The notes below the pieces were generated by a model. That model had not been told where the DNA came from. It saw only the letters and a list, made by a program, of their open reading frames with translations, and did not search any database. A stretch of DNA of 64,000 nt. It comes from a bacterium UBP14_UBA6098. Its GTDB lineage: Bacteria > UBP14 > UBA6098. Numbering within the stretch: position 1 is the stretch's first letter; each line of letters opens with the position of its first letter. Of the stretch, positions 15,606-24,848 are shown in pieces. A program made the position numbers and the translations under genes. The stretch lies in contig DIWU01000015.1 in the NCBI GenBank assembly GCA_002428525.1, positions 73,708-137,707 on the forward strand, read 5' to 3'.

Positions 15606-16688
15606 ATGAGTAAGAAATTTAAAAGATACTTTTACACCTCGGTTCTCGCGGCAGTCGCGGTCTTCGGCCAAAAGGCCTCAATCGAGACAACCGCTCGGCC
15701 GACGAATATCACAATCGGCGATTATATCACCTACACCGTGACGATCACGCGCGAGAAGGGGATTTCCATCGCATGGCCCGGCGCGGCGGCCGAGCTCGGG
15801 CAGTTCCAGATAGTCGATTTCGAGATGGGCGACCCCGTCGATATCGAGGGCGGAAAGGTCCGCGAGACCTCGACCTATTTCATCAGCACCTACGATGTCG
15901 GCGAATGGACTATCCCGCCGACAGCTATCGCCTATTTCGATTCCGCCGAGGACACGACTGTCATCCTGCGGACCGAGCCGATCAAGATCACGGTGAAGTC
16001 GCTTCTCTCCGAGGCCGACTGGAGCAAGATCCGTGCTATTGCCGAGTCCGACACCTCGCTGGCCGGTATGGAGAAGCAGATCGCCGCCGGCCGGATTTTG
16101 CAGATGGCCAAGGAGGAGATGCTCCGCGACATCACCAAGCCCACGAAAATCAAGCGCGGCGCGCGGTTCTGGATCGGCCTCGGCGTGATCGCGCTGGTTT
16201 TGGCGGGGCTTGTTGTCGGGTTCATCTATTGGAGAAGGCGCAAAGGCTCTATCGGCGCGATATTCAGCCTTTCCGCGCCGCCGCTTCCGCCGCATGAGGC
16301 CGCGCTGGCCGAGCTTGCCGCGCTCGTCGCGAAGGGCTGGATCGCGAACCGCGAGTTCAAGAAGTTCTATACGCGCCTCTCAGAGATTCTCCGCGAGTAT
16401 ATCGAGGGAAGAATGGGCGTTCAAGCCTTAGAACTTTCGACCTCCGAGACGATATTCAACCTGTCGAACTCGAAATTCCCGATCCACGCGACCGATATTG
16501 ACAACTTGAAAGATTTGCTCGATCGTTGCGACCTCGTCAAGTTCGCGAAGCTCGTCCCGCCGGAGGAGTGGCACAGCGAGGTTATAGAGACTGCGCGCGA
16601 GTTCGTCGAGCGCACGAAACCCGAGGAGCCGAAGGAAGCGCCCGTTCCCGAAGGCAATTCGCCGAGCGGAGAGGAGGTCGAGAAGTGA
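15606..16688 (+). CDS. Second BatD-like membrane protein
   Basis: The start at ATG 15606 (MSKKFKRYFYTSVLAAVAVFG) gives a normal signal peptide. A beta-sandwich region (about 25-135) with ITIGDYITYTVTITREKG and DVGEWTIPPTAIAYFD resembles BatD domains. A transmembrane helix lies near 188-208. The cytoplasmic tail ends in a Pro/Glu-rich stretch and contains RLSEILREYIEGRMGVQALELS, a segment like that in the tail of BatD-type proteins. It overlaps the SurA-like gene region closely and overlaps the GTG start of BatA by four bases, which supports its place in the complex. Confidence 0.65.
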   Translation: MSKKFKRYFYTSVLAAVAVFGQKASIETTARPTNITIGDYITYTVTITREKGISIAWPGAAAELGQFQIVDFEMGDPVDIEGGKVRETSTYFISTYDVGEWTIPPTAIAYFDSAEDTTVILRTEPIKITVKSLLSEADWSKIRAIAESDTSLAGMEKQIAAGRILQMAKEEMLRDITKPTKIKRGARFWIGLGVIALVLAGLVVGFIYWRRRKGSIGAIFSLSAPPLPPHEAALAELAALVAKGWIANREFKKFYTRLSEILREYIEGRMGVQALELSTSETIFNLSNSKFPIHATDIDNLKDLLDRCDLVKFAKLVPPEEWHSEVIETAREFVERTKPEEPKEAPVPEGNSPSGEEVEK

Positions 16689-17728
16689 TAGCCGACTTCA
16701 TCAATAAGGCCGCGAACGCACTGTTCGGCCCACTCGTCGGAGGGATTTTCGAGTTCGCCTCGCCGGTCTGGCTTTTGCTGGTGCCGTTGGCGGTAGCACT
16801 TTTCATATGGCGCAGGAAAAGGCGCGGCGGCTCGTTGAAATACTCGAATATCGGCCTTGTCCGCGGGGCGAAGATCTCCGGCAGGGCGGCGGCCTTCGCC
16901 GCACTCGCTTGGCTGGAGCTTTTCGGGTTGGTATTCCTGTCGATAGCCGCCGCGAGGCCTCGCTCCGGCTCGATTCGCGAGGAGACCTTCACCGAGGGAA
17001 TCGACATCATGCTGGTGCTGGATATCTCGAGCTCGATGCGCGCCGAGGATTTCAAGCCGAAAAACCGCATCGAGGCCGCAAAGCTCGTCGCCGCGGACTT
17101 CATTCAGGCCAGAGCGAACGACCGAATCGGTCTCGTGGTCTTCGCCGCAAAGGCCTTCACGCAGTGCCCGCTGACCTTGGATTACGGCGTCCTTCTGGAT
17201 TTCCTCAAGGGCGTGCAGATCGGCCAGATCGAGGACGGCACAGCTATCGGCACAGCGATTGCCACCGGCCTGAATCGCCTTCGCGATTCGACCTCGAAGT
17301 CGAAAGTGATGATCCTCCTGACCGACGGAATCAACAACCGCGGACAGGTCGATCCAATCACCGCCGCGCAGGCGGCGAGGGCGCTCGGAATCCGAATCTA
17401 CACAATCGGCGCCGGAAGGCGCGGATACGCCCTCTATCCGGTGGACGACCCCTTCTTTGGGACGCGCCATGTCCGAATGCCGGTCGAGATCGACGAGCAA
17501 TCGCTGACGCGAATCGCCGAGCTTAGCGGAGGCAAATACTTCCGCGCGACCGACACCGAAAGCCTGCGCAAGATCTACGAAGAGATCGACAAACTCGAAA
17601 AGACCAAGATCGAGGTTCACCATTTCACCCGATATCGCGAGCTTTTCCCGATCTTCATACTGATCGGGGCTTTGCTCCTTTTATTGGACATCCTGCTGAG
17701 CAACACGATTTTCAGAAAACTGCCATAA
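16685..17728 (+). CDS. batA: BatA: membrane VWA-domain protein
   Basis: The GTG at 16685 overlaps the preceding stop (GTGA) and places a transmembrane helix at about 26-43. A second helix (about 68-90), a VWA domain and a C-terminal helix (about 318-338) follow. The metal-ion-dependent adhesion site is intact: DISSS (113-117), the Thr of AIGTAIATG and LLTDG. BatA is one of the two VWA proteins of the Bacteroides aerotolerance system, acting in the membrane with MoxR. The length of 347 is typical. Confidence 0.85.
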   Translation: MIADFINKAANALFGPLVGGIFEFASPVWLLLVPLAVALFIWRRKRRGGSLKYSNIGLVRGAKISGRAAAFAALAWLELFGLVFLSIAAARPRSGSIREETFTEGIDIMLVLDISSSMRAEDFKPKNRIEAAKLVAADFIQARANDRIGLVVFAAKAFTQCPLTLDYGVLLDFLKGVQIGQIEDGTAIGTAIATGLNRLRDSTSKSKVMILLTDGINNRGQVDPITAAQAARALGIRIYTIGAGRRGYALYPVDDPFFGTRHVRMPVEIDEQSLTRIAELSGGKYFRATDTESLRKIYEEIDKLEKTKIEVHHFTRYRELFPIFILIGALLLLLDILLSNTIFRKLP

Positions 17729-18564
17729 TGCCACTTCAGACAGTCGAAATAGAGAGCCTTTACGACAATCCGCTTAAGCGCGCGGGCAAAGAGTCCGAGC
17801 ACGACGCGCTCGAGGCCGAGCATTTCGATGCCGAGGCGGAGCGGTTCCTTTCGCAGGAGGGCGAGCGCGCCCTGTTCGTCGATCTCGACGAGGCGATGCC
17901 GCCGCGTCACCGAGCCTTTTGGCGAGAGATAGGCGAGGTTCGCGGACTTAGTGTCCTCGATGTCGGCTCAGGTTATGGTTATTCCGCGGTCAGGCTCGCG
18001 ATGTCCGGCGCCGAGGTCGCGGCTATCGATATCTCGCCGAAGATGTGCGAGCTGACTCTCCGCGCGGCTGAGCTTAACGGCGTCCGGGTCGAGGCCTTCG
18101 TTAAGAGCGCCTCGAAAACGGGCTTTCCAGACGAGGCCTTCGATCTAATTGTCGGGCAGGTTTCGCTTCATCATCTGTCGCTCGAAAGCGCCGGCCCGGA
18201 GCTTGCGCGGATTCTGAAGCCGGGCGGCAGGGCGATCTTCTTGGAGCCGATTCAGGCCGGAAGGCTTTTTTTGAAGCTCCGGAGCTATCTGCCTATAGCC
18301 TGCAAGGAGTCCCCCGGCGGCGGCGCCCTGCGAATCGACGAGATCGAGCGGCTCGGCGAGGTCTTCGGATCGCTCGAGATTCGGCGATTCGGGATACTCG
18401 AGCGGCTTCGCAGAATTAAGGCCTTCGATGCGATATCGCCGGTGCTCTATGCGTTCGACGGCGCACTTGTCAAGCTCCCCGGAATCAATCGCTTGGCCGC
18501 GCACGCCTTGATAGTATTGACAAAAACGAAAAACCACCAAGAGGATCATGGTAAAATTCGCTAA
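17728..18564 (+). CDS. Class I SAM-dependent methyltransferase
   Basis: A 278-residue methyltransferase with the SAM-binding motif VLDVGSGYGYSAVRLA, the acidic end of strand 2 (AAIDISPKM), and the later motifs LIVGQVSLHHL and ILKPGGRAIFLEP, as in the Methyltransf_11/UbiE-like group. The substrate is not predictable. Its start overlaps the BatA stop (TAATG) and its end overlaps the BatB start by 17 bases, so it is embedded in the Bat operon and is probably co-expressed. It is not a standard Bat component. Confidence 0.85.
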   Translation: MPLQTVEIESLYDNPLKRAGKESEHDALEAEHFDAEAERFLSQEGERALFVDLDEAMPPRHRAFWREIGEVRGLSVLDVGSGYGYSAVRLAMSGAEVAAIDISPKMCELTLRAAELNGVRVEAFVKSASKTGFPDEAFDLIVGQVSLHHLSLESAGPELARILKPGGRAIFLEPIQAGRLFLKLRSYLPIACKESPGGGALRIDEIERLGEVFGSLEIRRFGILERLRRIKAFDAISPVLYAFDGALVKLPGINRLAAHALIVLTKTKNHQEDHGKIR

Positions 18565-19591
18565 CCCAACATTTCTGTATCTTCTGCTTGCAATCCCTTT
18601 GTTGGCGCTGTTTTTCTGGTCTGTCGAAAAACGCAAGCAGAGCCTTCTCGCAAGGTTCGGCGAGATTGAGCTTATCCGCAAACTCACAGCCAGCCGGAGC
18701 AAGGGCTTTCTGATCGCCCGAAGGGTTCTCTTCACTGTCGGCATGGCCTTTCTTATCCTCGCGATGGCTCGCCCTCAACTCGGGACCAAGCTCGAGGAGG
18801 TCAAGCGCGAGGGGATAGACCTCATCGTCGCTATCGATGTCTCGAACTCGATGCTCGCCGAGGATGTCGCCCCGAACCGTATGCTGAAGGCCAAGCACGA
18901 GCTGAAAACCCTTATCGACAGGCTTAAGGGCGACCGAATAGGTATAGTCGCCTTCGCGGGCGACGCCTTCCTCGCCTCGCCCTTGACCACCGACTATGCC
19001 GCCGCGGCGATGATACTCGACGCCATCGATGTCGGTGTTATCCCTCAGCAGGGAACGGCCATCGCGCGCGCTATCGAGATCGCCTGCAAGGGCTTTGTCA
19101 CAAAAGACAGCCGCCAAAAGGTTATCCTTCTTTTGACCGACGGCGAAGACCACGAGGGCGACCCGGTCGCCGCCGCGGAGGCCGCGGCCAAAGAGGGCAT
19201 TATCATCTATGCCGTCGGAATCGGCTCGCCGACTGGAGTGCCGATCCCCTCGGTCGATAAGTCCGGCAACAAGACCGGCTATCTCCGCGGTTCGGACGGC
19301 GAGATCGTCACCTCGAAGCTCGACGAGGTGACGCTTCAGCGAATTGCGCTCGCCACAGAGGGCAAGTATTACCCCGCGCGCCCCGGCTCGGCTGAGCTGA
19401 ACGAGATAATCAAGGCGATCAGCGGTATGGAAAAAACCCAGATCGAGGCCAAGATTTTCACGAATTTCGAGGATCGCTTTCAATGGTTCTTGATACCGGC
19501 GATTCTGTTCTTCGTTATCGCGAGCGCGCTTCCCGAGCGGCGCTCGAAAAAGGCGGCTAAACGGGCGATTAAAGCGGAACTCGAAGGATGA
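18548..19591 (+). CDS. batB: BatB: membrane VWA-domain protein
   Basis: A 347-residue paralogue of BatA, with transmembrane helices near 8-24, 56-74 and at the C-terminus (about 309-326), and an intact metal site: DVSNS (97-101), the Thr of GTAIARAIE and LLTDGEDHEGD. The sequence GTKLEEVKREGIDLIVAIDV is typical of BatA/BatB. It partners BatA in the inner membrane in the aerotolerance system. Start and stop overlap the methyltransferase and YihY genes. Confidence 0.85.
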   Translation: MVKFANPTFLYLLLAIPLLALFFWSVEKRKQSLLARFGEIELIRKLTASRSKGFLIARRVLFTVGMAFLILAMARPQLGTKLEEVKREGIDLIVAIDVSNSMLAEDVAPNRMLKAKHELKTLIDRLKGDRIGIVAFAGDAFLASPLTTDYAAAAMILDAIDVGVIPQQGTAIARAIEIACKGFVTKDSRQKVILLLTDGEDHEGDPVAAAEAAAKEGIIIYAVGIGSPTGVPIPSVDKSGNKTGYLRGSDGEIVTSKLDEVTLQRIALATEGKYYPARPGSAELNEIIKAISGMEKTQIEAKIFTNFEDRFQWFLIPAILFFVIASALPERRSKKAAKRAIKAELEG

Positions 19592-20466
19592 GGCTTCTTC
19601 GCAAAATATGGCTTTCATCGGGCGCCGGCTTCAAGACTGCGAGAAGGATTGTTCAGCGCTTCATCGCCGACGACGGAATGATCACTGCCAGCGCGCTGAG
19701 TTTCTACTTTCTGATGAGCGTCCTTCCGATGACGCTACTTGGGTTGTCGGTCTTCGGCTATATCCTCGGGAGTCGGACTGCCGCGGTTTCCGCGCTGACC
19801 AGCCTCGGCAAGCTCGGTAGTGTTTTTCCCGAAGGGGCAATCGATATCGAGGCGGTTCTGAGCGATCTCGTTATGGGAAGGCAGGTTATCGGCGGTGTCG
19901 GTCTTTTGTTTTTAGTATGGTTCTCAGGCGGTGTTTTTTACACAGTTGAAATGGCTGTGAACCGCATTTTCCGGGTGCCGGACAGGCGCGGCTTTTTTAA
20001 GAGGACCTTGATCGTTTATTCGTTCATGCTCTTTGCCGGCTTGATTCTACTCGGCTCGATTGCGATAACCGTGATTGCGGCGATTGTCAGCGACCTGTCT
20101 GTGGGGATTTTTGGCATCAATCCTGCAAAAATACCACTGCTTTGGAACCTGTTTTTCTCGCTGGTTCCGCCGGCCTTGATGATGCTCATGTTCGCGATTA
20201 TTTACAAGGTCGGCCCGAAAGCGAAGGTTCTTTGGCGAACGGCATTTCGCGGAGGCCTTCTGGCGGCGGTTCTTTGGGAGATATCTCGCAGAGCGCTCGG
20301 ATGGTATATCGCTAATATCGCCGGATATAACACCCTTTACGGCGCTCTCGGGACTTTAGTAGCAGTATTTTTATGGCTGTTTTATTCCGCGAATATCTTT
20401 ATAATCGGCGCGGAATACGCCGCGATTTTATATGAAAGGCGCGAGCTTAAAAGCTCTTTAGAGTAA
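19588..20466 (+). CDS. YihY/BrkB-family membrane protein
   Basis: A 292-residue polytopic membrane protein with about six helices. It carries the YihY signatures: DDGMITASALSFYFLMSVLP near the N-terminus and NTLYGALGTLVAVFLWLFYS near the C-terminus. Older annotations call the family RNase BN in error; its function is unsettled. The ATGA overlap with BatB points to co-translation. The next gene begins 10 nt after its stop. Confidence 0.9.
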   Translation: MRLLRKIWLSSGAGFKTARRIVQRFIADDGMITASALSFYFLMSVLPMTLLGLSVFGYILGSRTAAVSALTSLGKLGSVFPEGAIDIEAVLSDLVMGRQVIGGVGLLFLVWFSGGVFYTVEMAVNRIFRVPDRRGFFKRTLIVYSFMLFAGLILLGSIAITVIAAIVSDLSVGIFGINPAKIPLLWNLFFSLVPPALMMLMFAIIYKVGPKAKVLWRTAFRGGLLAAVLWEISRRALGWYIANIAGYNTLYGALGTLVAVFLWLFYSANIFIIGAEYAAILYERRELKSSLE

Positions 20467-20476
20467 GGAAGAATAA

Positions 20477-20695
20477 ATGCCGATATACGAATACATTTGC
20501 AGATCATGTGGCAAGAGTTGCGAGCTTTTGCTAACGCAATCCAAGCGGGATGACGCGGGGCTTTTATGTCCGAACTGCGGTGAGGCCGCCCTCGAGAGGA
20601 TGATCTCGGTCACGGCTAAGCCGAAATGCGAATGCGACAGTTGTGGCCAAGGTTCATGCGGCTCGTGTTCCGGAGGTGGTTGTTCATGCGGCTGA
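20477..20695 (+). CDS. FmdB-type zinc-ribbon protein
   Basis: This 72-residue protein opens with MPIYEYICRSCGKSCE, the standard FmdB start, and has two CxxC pairs (CRSC 8-11 and CPNC 31-34) that should bind zinc. The tail is unusually rich in Cys and Gly (CDSCGQGSCGSCSGGGCSCG), with ten more residues of potential metal-binding type. Such small proteins are regulators in some methylotrophs, but most are uncharacterised. It overlaps BatC by 10 bases. Confidence 0.85.
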   Translation: MPIYEYICRSCGKSCELLLTQSKRDDAGLLCPNCGEAALERMISVTAKPKCECDSCGQGSCGSCSGGGCSCG

Positions 20696-21432
20696 GTAGT
20701 TTCTCGATTTTACTGCTTGCGACGGCTGTATGCTTCGCCGGTTCCTACGGCGATGTTTCCAAGGGCGTTAAGGCCTACGAGAGCGGAGATTATCAGGAAG
20801 CGCTCGAGAAATTCAAAAAGGCTAATTTAATCGAGCCGGAGTCTCCGGTTATTCGGCATAATGTCGGCCGTTCGCTATACAAATTGAAGGATTTTGAGAG
20901 GGTGCAAGAGGAGCTGGAGAAGGCCTTCACCTCAGCGGAGGATCCAAAAGAGAAGGCCAAGATTCAATACGACCTCGGAAACGCCTTCTTTCAAGCGGAT
21001 TCTCTGCCACGGGCGATAATTCATTATCAAAAATCGCTCGAGCTCGATCCCGCGAACGAGGACGCGAAGTATAATCTCGAGCTGGCGCGAGCGATCTTGA
21101 AGGAATTCGCCGACAAAGAACAACAACAATGCCAACAAGACCAACAGCAACAGAGCCAACAGGAACAGAGTCAACAGGATCAACAGAAGTCCGAGCAGGA
21201 ACAGCAGGAAGGCCAAGACCGGCAAGAGCAGAATCAGGAAGAGCAGGATCAACAGGATTCTGAGGAAGAACAGGAATCTGAAGGCCAACAACCTCAACCG
21301 CAACCCGGCGAGATGTCCGAGGAGGAGGCCGAGCGGATGCTCGACGCCATGAAGGACAGCGAGGAGGACCTTCAACAGGAAAAGATGAGAAGACAGGGCG
21401 GCGACGGCCGCCGAAGCCAAAAGCCTTGGTGA
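20686..21432 (+). CDS. batC: BatC-like TPR protein with Gln-rich tail
   Basis: ATG 20686 is preceded by GGAGGTGG (20672-20679) and gives a signal peptide (MRLSSFSILLLATAVCFAGS). Residues 20-140 form TPR repeats (AYESGDYQEALEKFKKANLI, YDLGNAFFQADSLPRAIIHY). Residues about 145-205 are almost entirely Gln, Glu, Asp and Ser, followed by EMSEEEAERMLDAMKDSE, a segment also seen in BatC proteins. It is the periplasmic TPR member of the Bat set. It overlaps BatD (TGATG). Confidence 0.75.
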   Translation: MRLSSFSILLLATAVCFAGSYGDVSKGVKAYESGDYQEALEKFKKANLIEPESPVIRHNVGRSLYKLKDFERVQEELEKAFTSAEDPKEKAKIQYDLGNAFFQADSLPRAIIHYQKSLELDPANEDAKYNLELARAILKEFADKEQQQCQQDQQQQSQQEQSQQDQQKSEQEQQEGQDRQEQNQEEQDQQDSEEEQESEGQQPQPQPGEMSEEEAERMLDAMKDSEEDLQQEKMRRQGGDGRRSQKPW

Positions 21433-23237
21433 TGAATCAGTTTAAACTTAAATATATCATAGTCTTAGCACTACTGATCTCCTCGGTCTTCGCCGAATGG
21501 TCGGTTGTGGCTAATGTTGACCGAACGCGAATGGGCGTCGATGACAACCTCACGCTGACAATAATTGTCACCGGAGACAAGCTCGACAACCTGAGCAACC
21601 CCCGCTTCGACGGCAACGACGATTGGGCGGTTATGAATTCGGGAACCAGCACGAGCACGAGCTTTCAGATAATCAACGGCCGAACAAGCCAGAGCAGAAC
21701 TGTGACGACGAACCTGATTCTCGCGCCTAAACGCAAGGGAGTCCTTCAGGTGCCGAGGCTTCCTGTTTCCGCGAACGGCGAAACTAAGCACAGCGACGGC
21801 TATCAAGTCGAGGTCGTCGATGGTAGCCTCGCGCCCGCCGCTCAACCGCGCGGCCAAGCCCAGCAACGTGTCGCGTCAGCGCCCGCGCCCTCGGCCGAGG
21901 ATGTTGCCGGAAATATCTTCCTCACGACTACGATCGATAAAAACGAAGTCTATGTCGGCGAGCAGGTGACTGCCACTTTCACGCTTTACAGCCAATACAA
22001 CCTCGGCGATCTCTCGATGTCCAAGGACGCGGTTTTCAACGGTTTCTGGGCGAAGGAACTTTATCGCACGCAAAGGCTGAATTTCGAGAGGAAAACGCTC
22101 GACGGCAAGGTTTACAACGCGGTTGTGTTGTCAAGGCACGCGGTATTCCCGCTCACCTCCGGCGAGAAGACGATCGAGCCGATGGAACTCGATTGTTCGG
22201 TGCTCACTCGGCGCGATTTTTGGGGCTTCTTCTCCCAAGGCGAAAGGGTTAAGGTCAACGGGAAATCTCGCAAGGTGACTGTTAAACCCCTGCCATCCGG
22301 CGCTCCTACGGGCTTTGCCGGTCTCGTCGGGGATTTCTCTGTGACCACCGAGGCCTCGACCCAACGGCCCAAAACCAACGAGGCTTTCAGCTATATCGTC
22401 ACAGTCTCCGGAACCGGCAATATTCATATTCTTGATAAGCCTCAAATCCAGTTCCCGCGAGGCTTCGATCTTTTCGATGTTCAAGAGACTCAGAATATGA
22501 ACACCGACGCCTCAAAGGTCTCCGGCACCCGAAGATGGGAGTTCATCCTCGTCCCGAGAAGCGAGGGCGAGTTCGAGTTGCCGGCCTTCACCCTTCACTA
22601 TTTCAAGCCCTCCACGAAGCGCTATGAAACCTTTGTATCGAAACCCATCCCGGTCGTGGTCGAGGCGGGAAAGGCCGAAGATGCTGGCGGGATTCAGGTC
22701 ATCTCGCGCGGCGAGGTGATGCGTGTCGGCGAGGATATCCGCTTCATCGCTCCGGATCGCGCGAGAATAGGGACCGGCCGCCTCGATCTCGGCGAGCTTA
22801 AGATTTTCCTATACCTGCTTCCGCTGGAGTTGTTGCTTGTCCTTATAGGCTTCTCGATCGATCGCAAGCGAAATAAGCTCGAGCGCGATGTCGGCTATGC
22901 CCGTTACACTCGTGCGCTCAAACGGGCGATGAAGGAACTCAAAGCCGCCTCGGCGAATATCGGGGACAGCGTTGTTTTCGCCGGTGCTGTGCAAAACTCG
23001 ATTTTGCATTATCTCTGGGATAGGCTCGGCCTCAAGGGTGAAGAATTGGTTTTCAACAGAATTCGCGACCGGCTTGCCGAACGAAGGGTCGATGACGCTA
23101 CTCTCGACGAGATCGAGGGCCTGCTTGAAAGGCTCGATTTCCTTCGTTTCGCGCCGGGGGAAAAGGAAAAGGCCTCGCGGGATCTTCTCGATACCGCGAA
23201 AGAATTGATTAAAAAGGTCGATAGGGTGTTCAAGTAG
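21432..23237 (+). CDS. batD: BatD: oxygen-tolerance membrane protein
   Basis: The ATG at 21432 overlaps the BatC stop; TTG and GTG codons just before it are alternatives. A signal peptide (residues 1-17, ending VFA) leads into a large beta-rich periplasmic region typical of BatD. It includes DNLTLTIIVTG, NKNEVYVGEQVTATFTLY-like and EAFSYIVTVSGTGNI segments. A transmembrane helix lies near 457-474 and a cytoplasmic helical tail of about 120 residues follows. The length of 601 is normal for BatD. Confidence 0.85.
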   Translation: MNQFKLKYIIVLALLISSVFAEWSVVANVDRTRMGVDDNLTLTIIVTGDKLDNLSNPRFDGNDDWAVMNSGTSTSTSFQIINGRTSQSRTVTTNLILAPKRKGVLQVPRLPVSANGETKHSDGYQVEVVDGSLAPAAQPRGQAQQRVASAPAPSAEDVAGNIFLTTTIDKNEVYVGEQVTATFTLYSQYNLGDLSMSKDAVFNGFWAKELYRTQRLNFERKTLDGKVYNAVVLSRHAVFPLTSGEKTIEPMELDCSVLTRRDFWGFFSQGERVKVNGKSRKVTVKPLPSGAPTGFAGLVGDFSVTTEASTQRPKTNEAFSYIVTVSGTGNIHILDKPQIQFPRGFDLFDVQETQNMNTDASKVSGTRRWEFILVPRSEGEFELPAFTLHYFKPSTKRYETFVSKPIPVVVEAGKAEDAGGIQVISRGEVMRVGEDIRFIAPDRARIGTGRLDLGELKIFLYLLPLELLLVLIGFSIDRKRNKLERDVGYARYTRALKRAMKELKAASANIGDSVVFAGAVQNSILHYLWDRLGLKGEELVFNRIRDRLAERRVDDATLDEIEGLLERLDFLRFAPGEKEKASRDLLDTAKELIKKVDRVFK

Positions 23238-24026
23238 ATGAAACGACTTTTGTTCATATCATTAATGTTTATTGTCGCTTCGCTTCAAGCGGGGGATGCT
23301 ACGGAGCTTTATTCCTCCGGCAATCAGGCCTACCGCGACGGCGAGTTTACGGCCGCGATCGACCACTATCTCGAATCTATCGGTTCCGGCGCTTGCGATT
23401 CGAGGCTCTATTATAACCTCGGAAACGCCTATTTCCGTGACGGTCAGATCGGCAAAGCGATTCTTTCCCTCGAGAGGGCGAGATTCCTCGCCCCGCGCGA
23501 TCGGGATGTTCTTAACAATCTCGAATTCATTCGGAAAACCAGAGTTGATGTTATTCTCGACTCGGAGGACAGGCGACCGGTCGCCGATGTTTATGAGAAT
23601 ACTCCTATCGGCTTGTTCTATAAGCTCTTAGGGAAATTCACCTTTGCGGAACTCGTCTGGGCCTCCGCTATATTCACAATATTTGGGACTGTTGCGCTAT
23701 TCTTGGTCTTCGCCCTGAAGGGCCGAATAGTGCGATTCTTCAAAGTCCTCGCGCTTATTCTGTGGATATTCGCCGGTCTTATCATGATCCCGTATTCGCT
23801 CAAAAGAACCTCGGCTTGGGAAACAAAAAAGGCGATTATCCTCTCCGAAAGAGCCGAGCTACGAAGCGAGCCTACCAACTCCTCACAACTAAAATATACC
23901 CTCAAAGAGGGCATGGAGGTTGCAGTCGAGGAGACTCGCGGCGATTTCTCGCGGGTGATGCTCCGCAACGGCGAGGACGGATGGCTTCCCAATTCCGCCT
24001 TCGAGCTTGTAATCCCCAGACAATAG
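23238..24026 (+). CDS. batE: BatE: TPR and SH3-like membrane protein
   Basis: A 262-residue protein with a signal peptide (1-18), TPR repeats (about 23-110; YSSGNQAYRDGEFTAAIDHY, YYNLGNAYFRDGQIGKAI), two transmembrane helices (about 138-160 and 169-189), and a C-terminal bacterial SH3 domain (about 205-262) ending in DGWLPNSAFELV. This order is the BatE architecture. It starts immediately after the BatD stop and closes the locus; the 140 nt after it hold no gene. Confidence 0.85.
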   Translation: MKRLLFISLMFIVASLQAGDATELYSSGNQAYRDGEFTAAIDHYLESIGSGACDSRLYYNLGNAYFRDGQIGKAILSLERARFLAPRDRDVLNNLEFIRKTRVDVILDSEDRRPVADVYENTPIGLFYKLLGKFTFAELVWASAIFTIFGTVALFLVFALKGRIVRFFKVLALILWIFAGLIMIPYSLKRTSAWETKKAIILSERAELRSEPTNSSQLKYTLKEGMEVAVEETRGDFSRVMLRNGEDGWLPNSAFELVIPRQ

Positions 24027-24167
24027 TATTAATCAAGGCTTTTAACTTCCCTATTGCTTTCCGAAGAAGCCCTGTTCTTCGACGCGCCGAATTTTGACCT
24101 TGACGTTTGGGAATAAATGCAATAGTTTATATAAATGTATCATCTTTCTTTCTAATGGGGAAGCCTA

Positions 24168-24848
24168 ATGTCGAATGCCGATAGGGTTAGAAAACGCCAC
24201 GAAGCCGACCATCCAAAAGTTAACTATATTGCTTGGATAGCGATCTCGCTCGTCCTTGCGCTGATTATCTCGGTTCCTTTTCTAAAAAGGGTGCGCGGGT
24301 TTGTCGTATCATCCGACTATATGGAAAAAGGCTTGAAACAGGGCGACTGGGTTTTCGTGAAGTATAACAATGACCGCATGCAGTTCTCTGCCGGCGATAT
24401 AGTCGTTTTTCAGTATCCCCCCGAACGCTCGCAATACCGCTTCGGACGAATAATCGCAACCGGCGGCCAAAAGGTTCAGGTCTATAAGAAGGAGGTCTAT
24501 GTTAACGATATTCCGATAACCGAACCGCAAACCGTTTATTTCTCGGAACCGGGTCTCGATAACTCCCTCCTCTCTCTGCGGGATTATTTTGGGCCGTTTC
24601 AGGTTCCACCTAATAGCTATTTTATTCTCGGAGATAATCGAGACAATAGCGTGGACTCGCGAAACTGGGGCGAATTACCAGAGGAGCTTATAATCGGTAA
24701 GCCGATGTTCGTTTATTTCTCCTTTAAACCCGACCCGAACGCCCCAAAAATCAAGAAGCCGCCGGATGTGGTGAAGGCCTTCTTTTACCACGTCTTCCAC
24801 TCACTCGGGCGGGTTGAGTTCGGTCGGATCGGCAAGAAGGTTAAATGA
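24168..24848 (+). CDS. Signal peptidase I homologue lacking the catalytic Ser and Lys
   Basis: The 226-residue protein has one transmembrane helix (about 20-38) and the S26/SPase I fold. The C-terminal signature GDNRDNSVDSRNWG (155-168) is intact. The serine box reads SSDYMEKGLKQGD, with Tyr51 where SGSMxPTL proteins have the nucleophile. The lysine box reads YRFGRIIATGG, with Gly93 where YIKRVIGLPG has the general base. If the alignment is right it cannot cleave like LepB and resembles the inactive SpsA-type paralogues. It overlaps hemW by four bases (ATGA). Confidence 0.8.
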   Translation: MSNADRVRKRHEADHPKVNYIAWIAISLVLALIISVPFLKRVRGFVVSSDYMEKGLKQGDWVFVKYNNDRMQFSAGDIVVFQYPPERSQYRFGRIIATGGQKVQVYKKEVYVNDIPITEPQTVYFSEPGLDNSLLSLRDYFGPFQVPPNSYFILGDNRDNSVDSRNWGELPEELIIGKPMFVYFSFKPDPNAPKIKKPPDVVKAFFYHVFHSLGRVEFGRIGKKVK

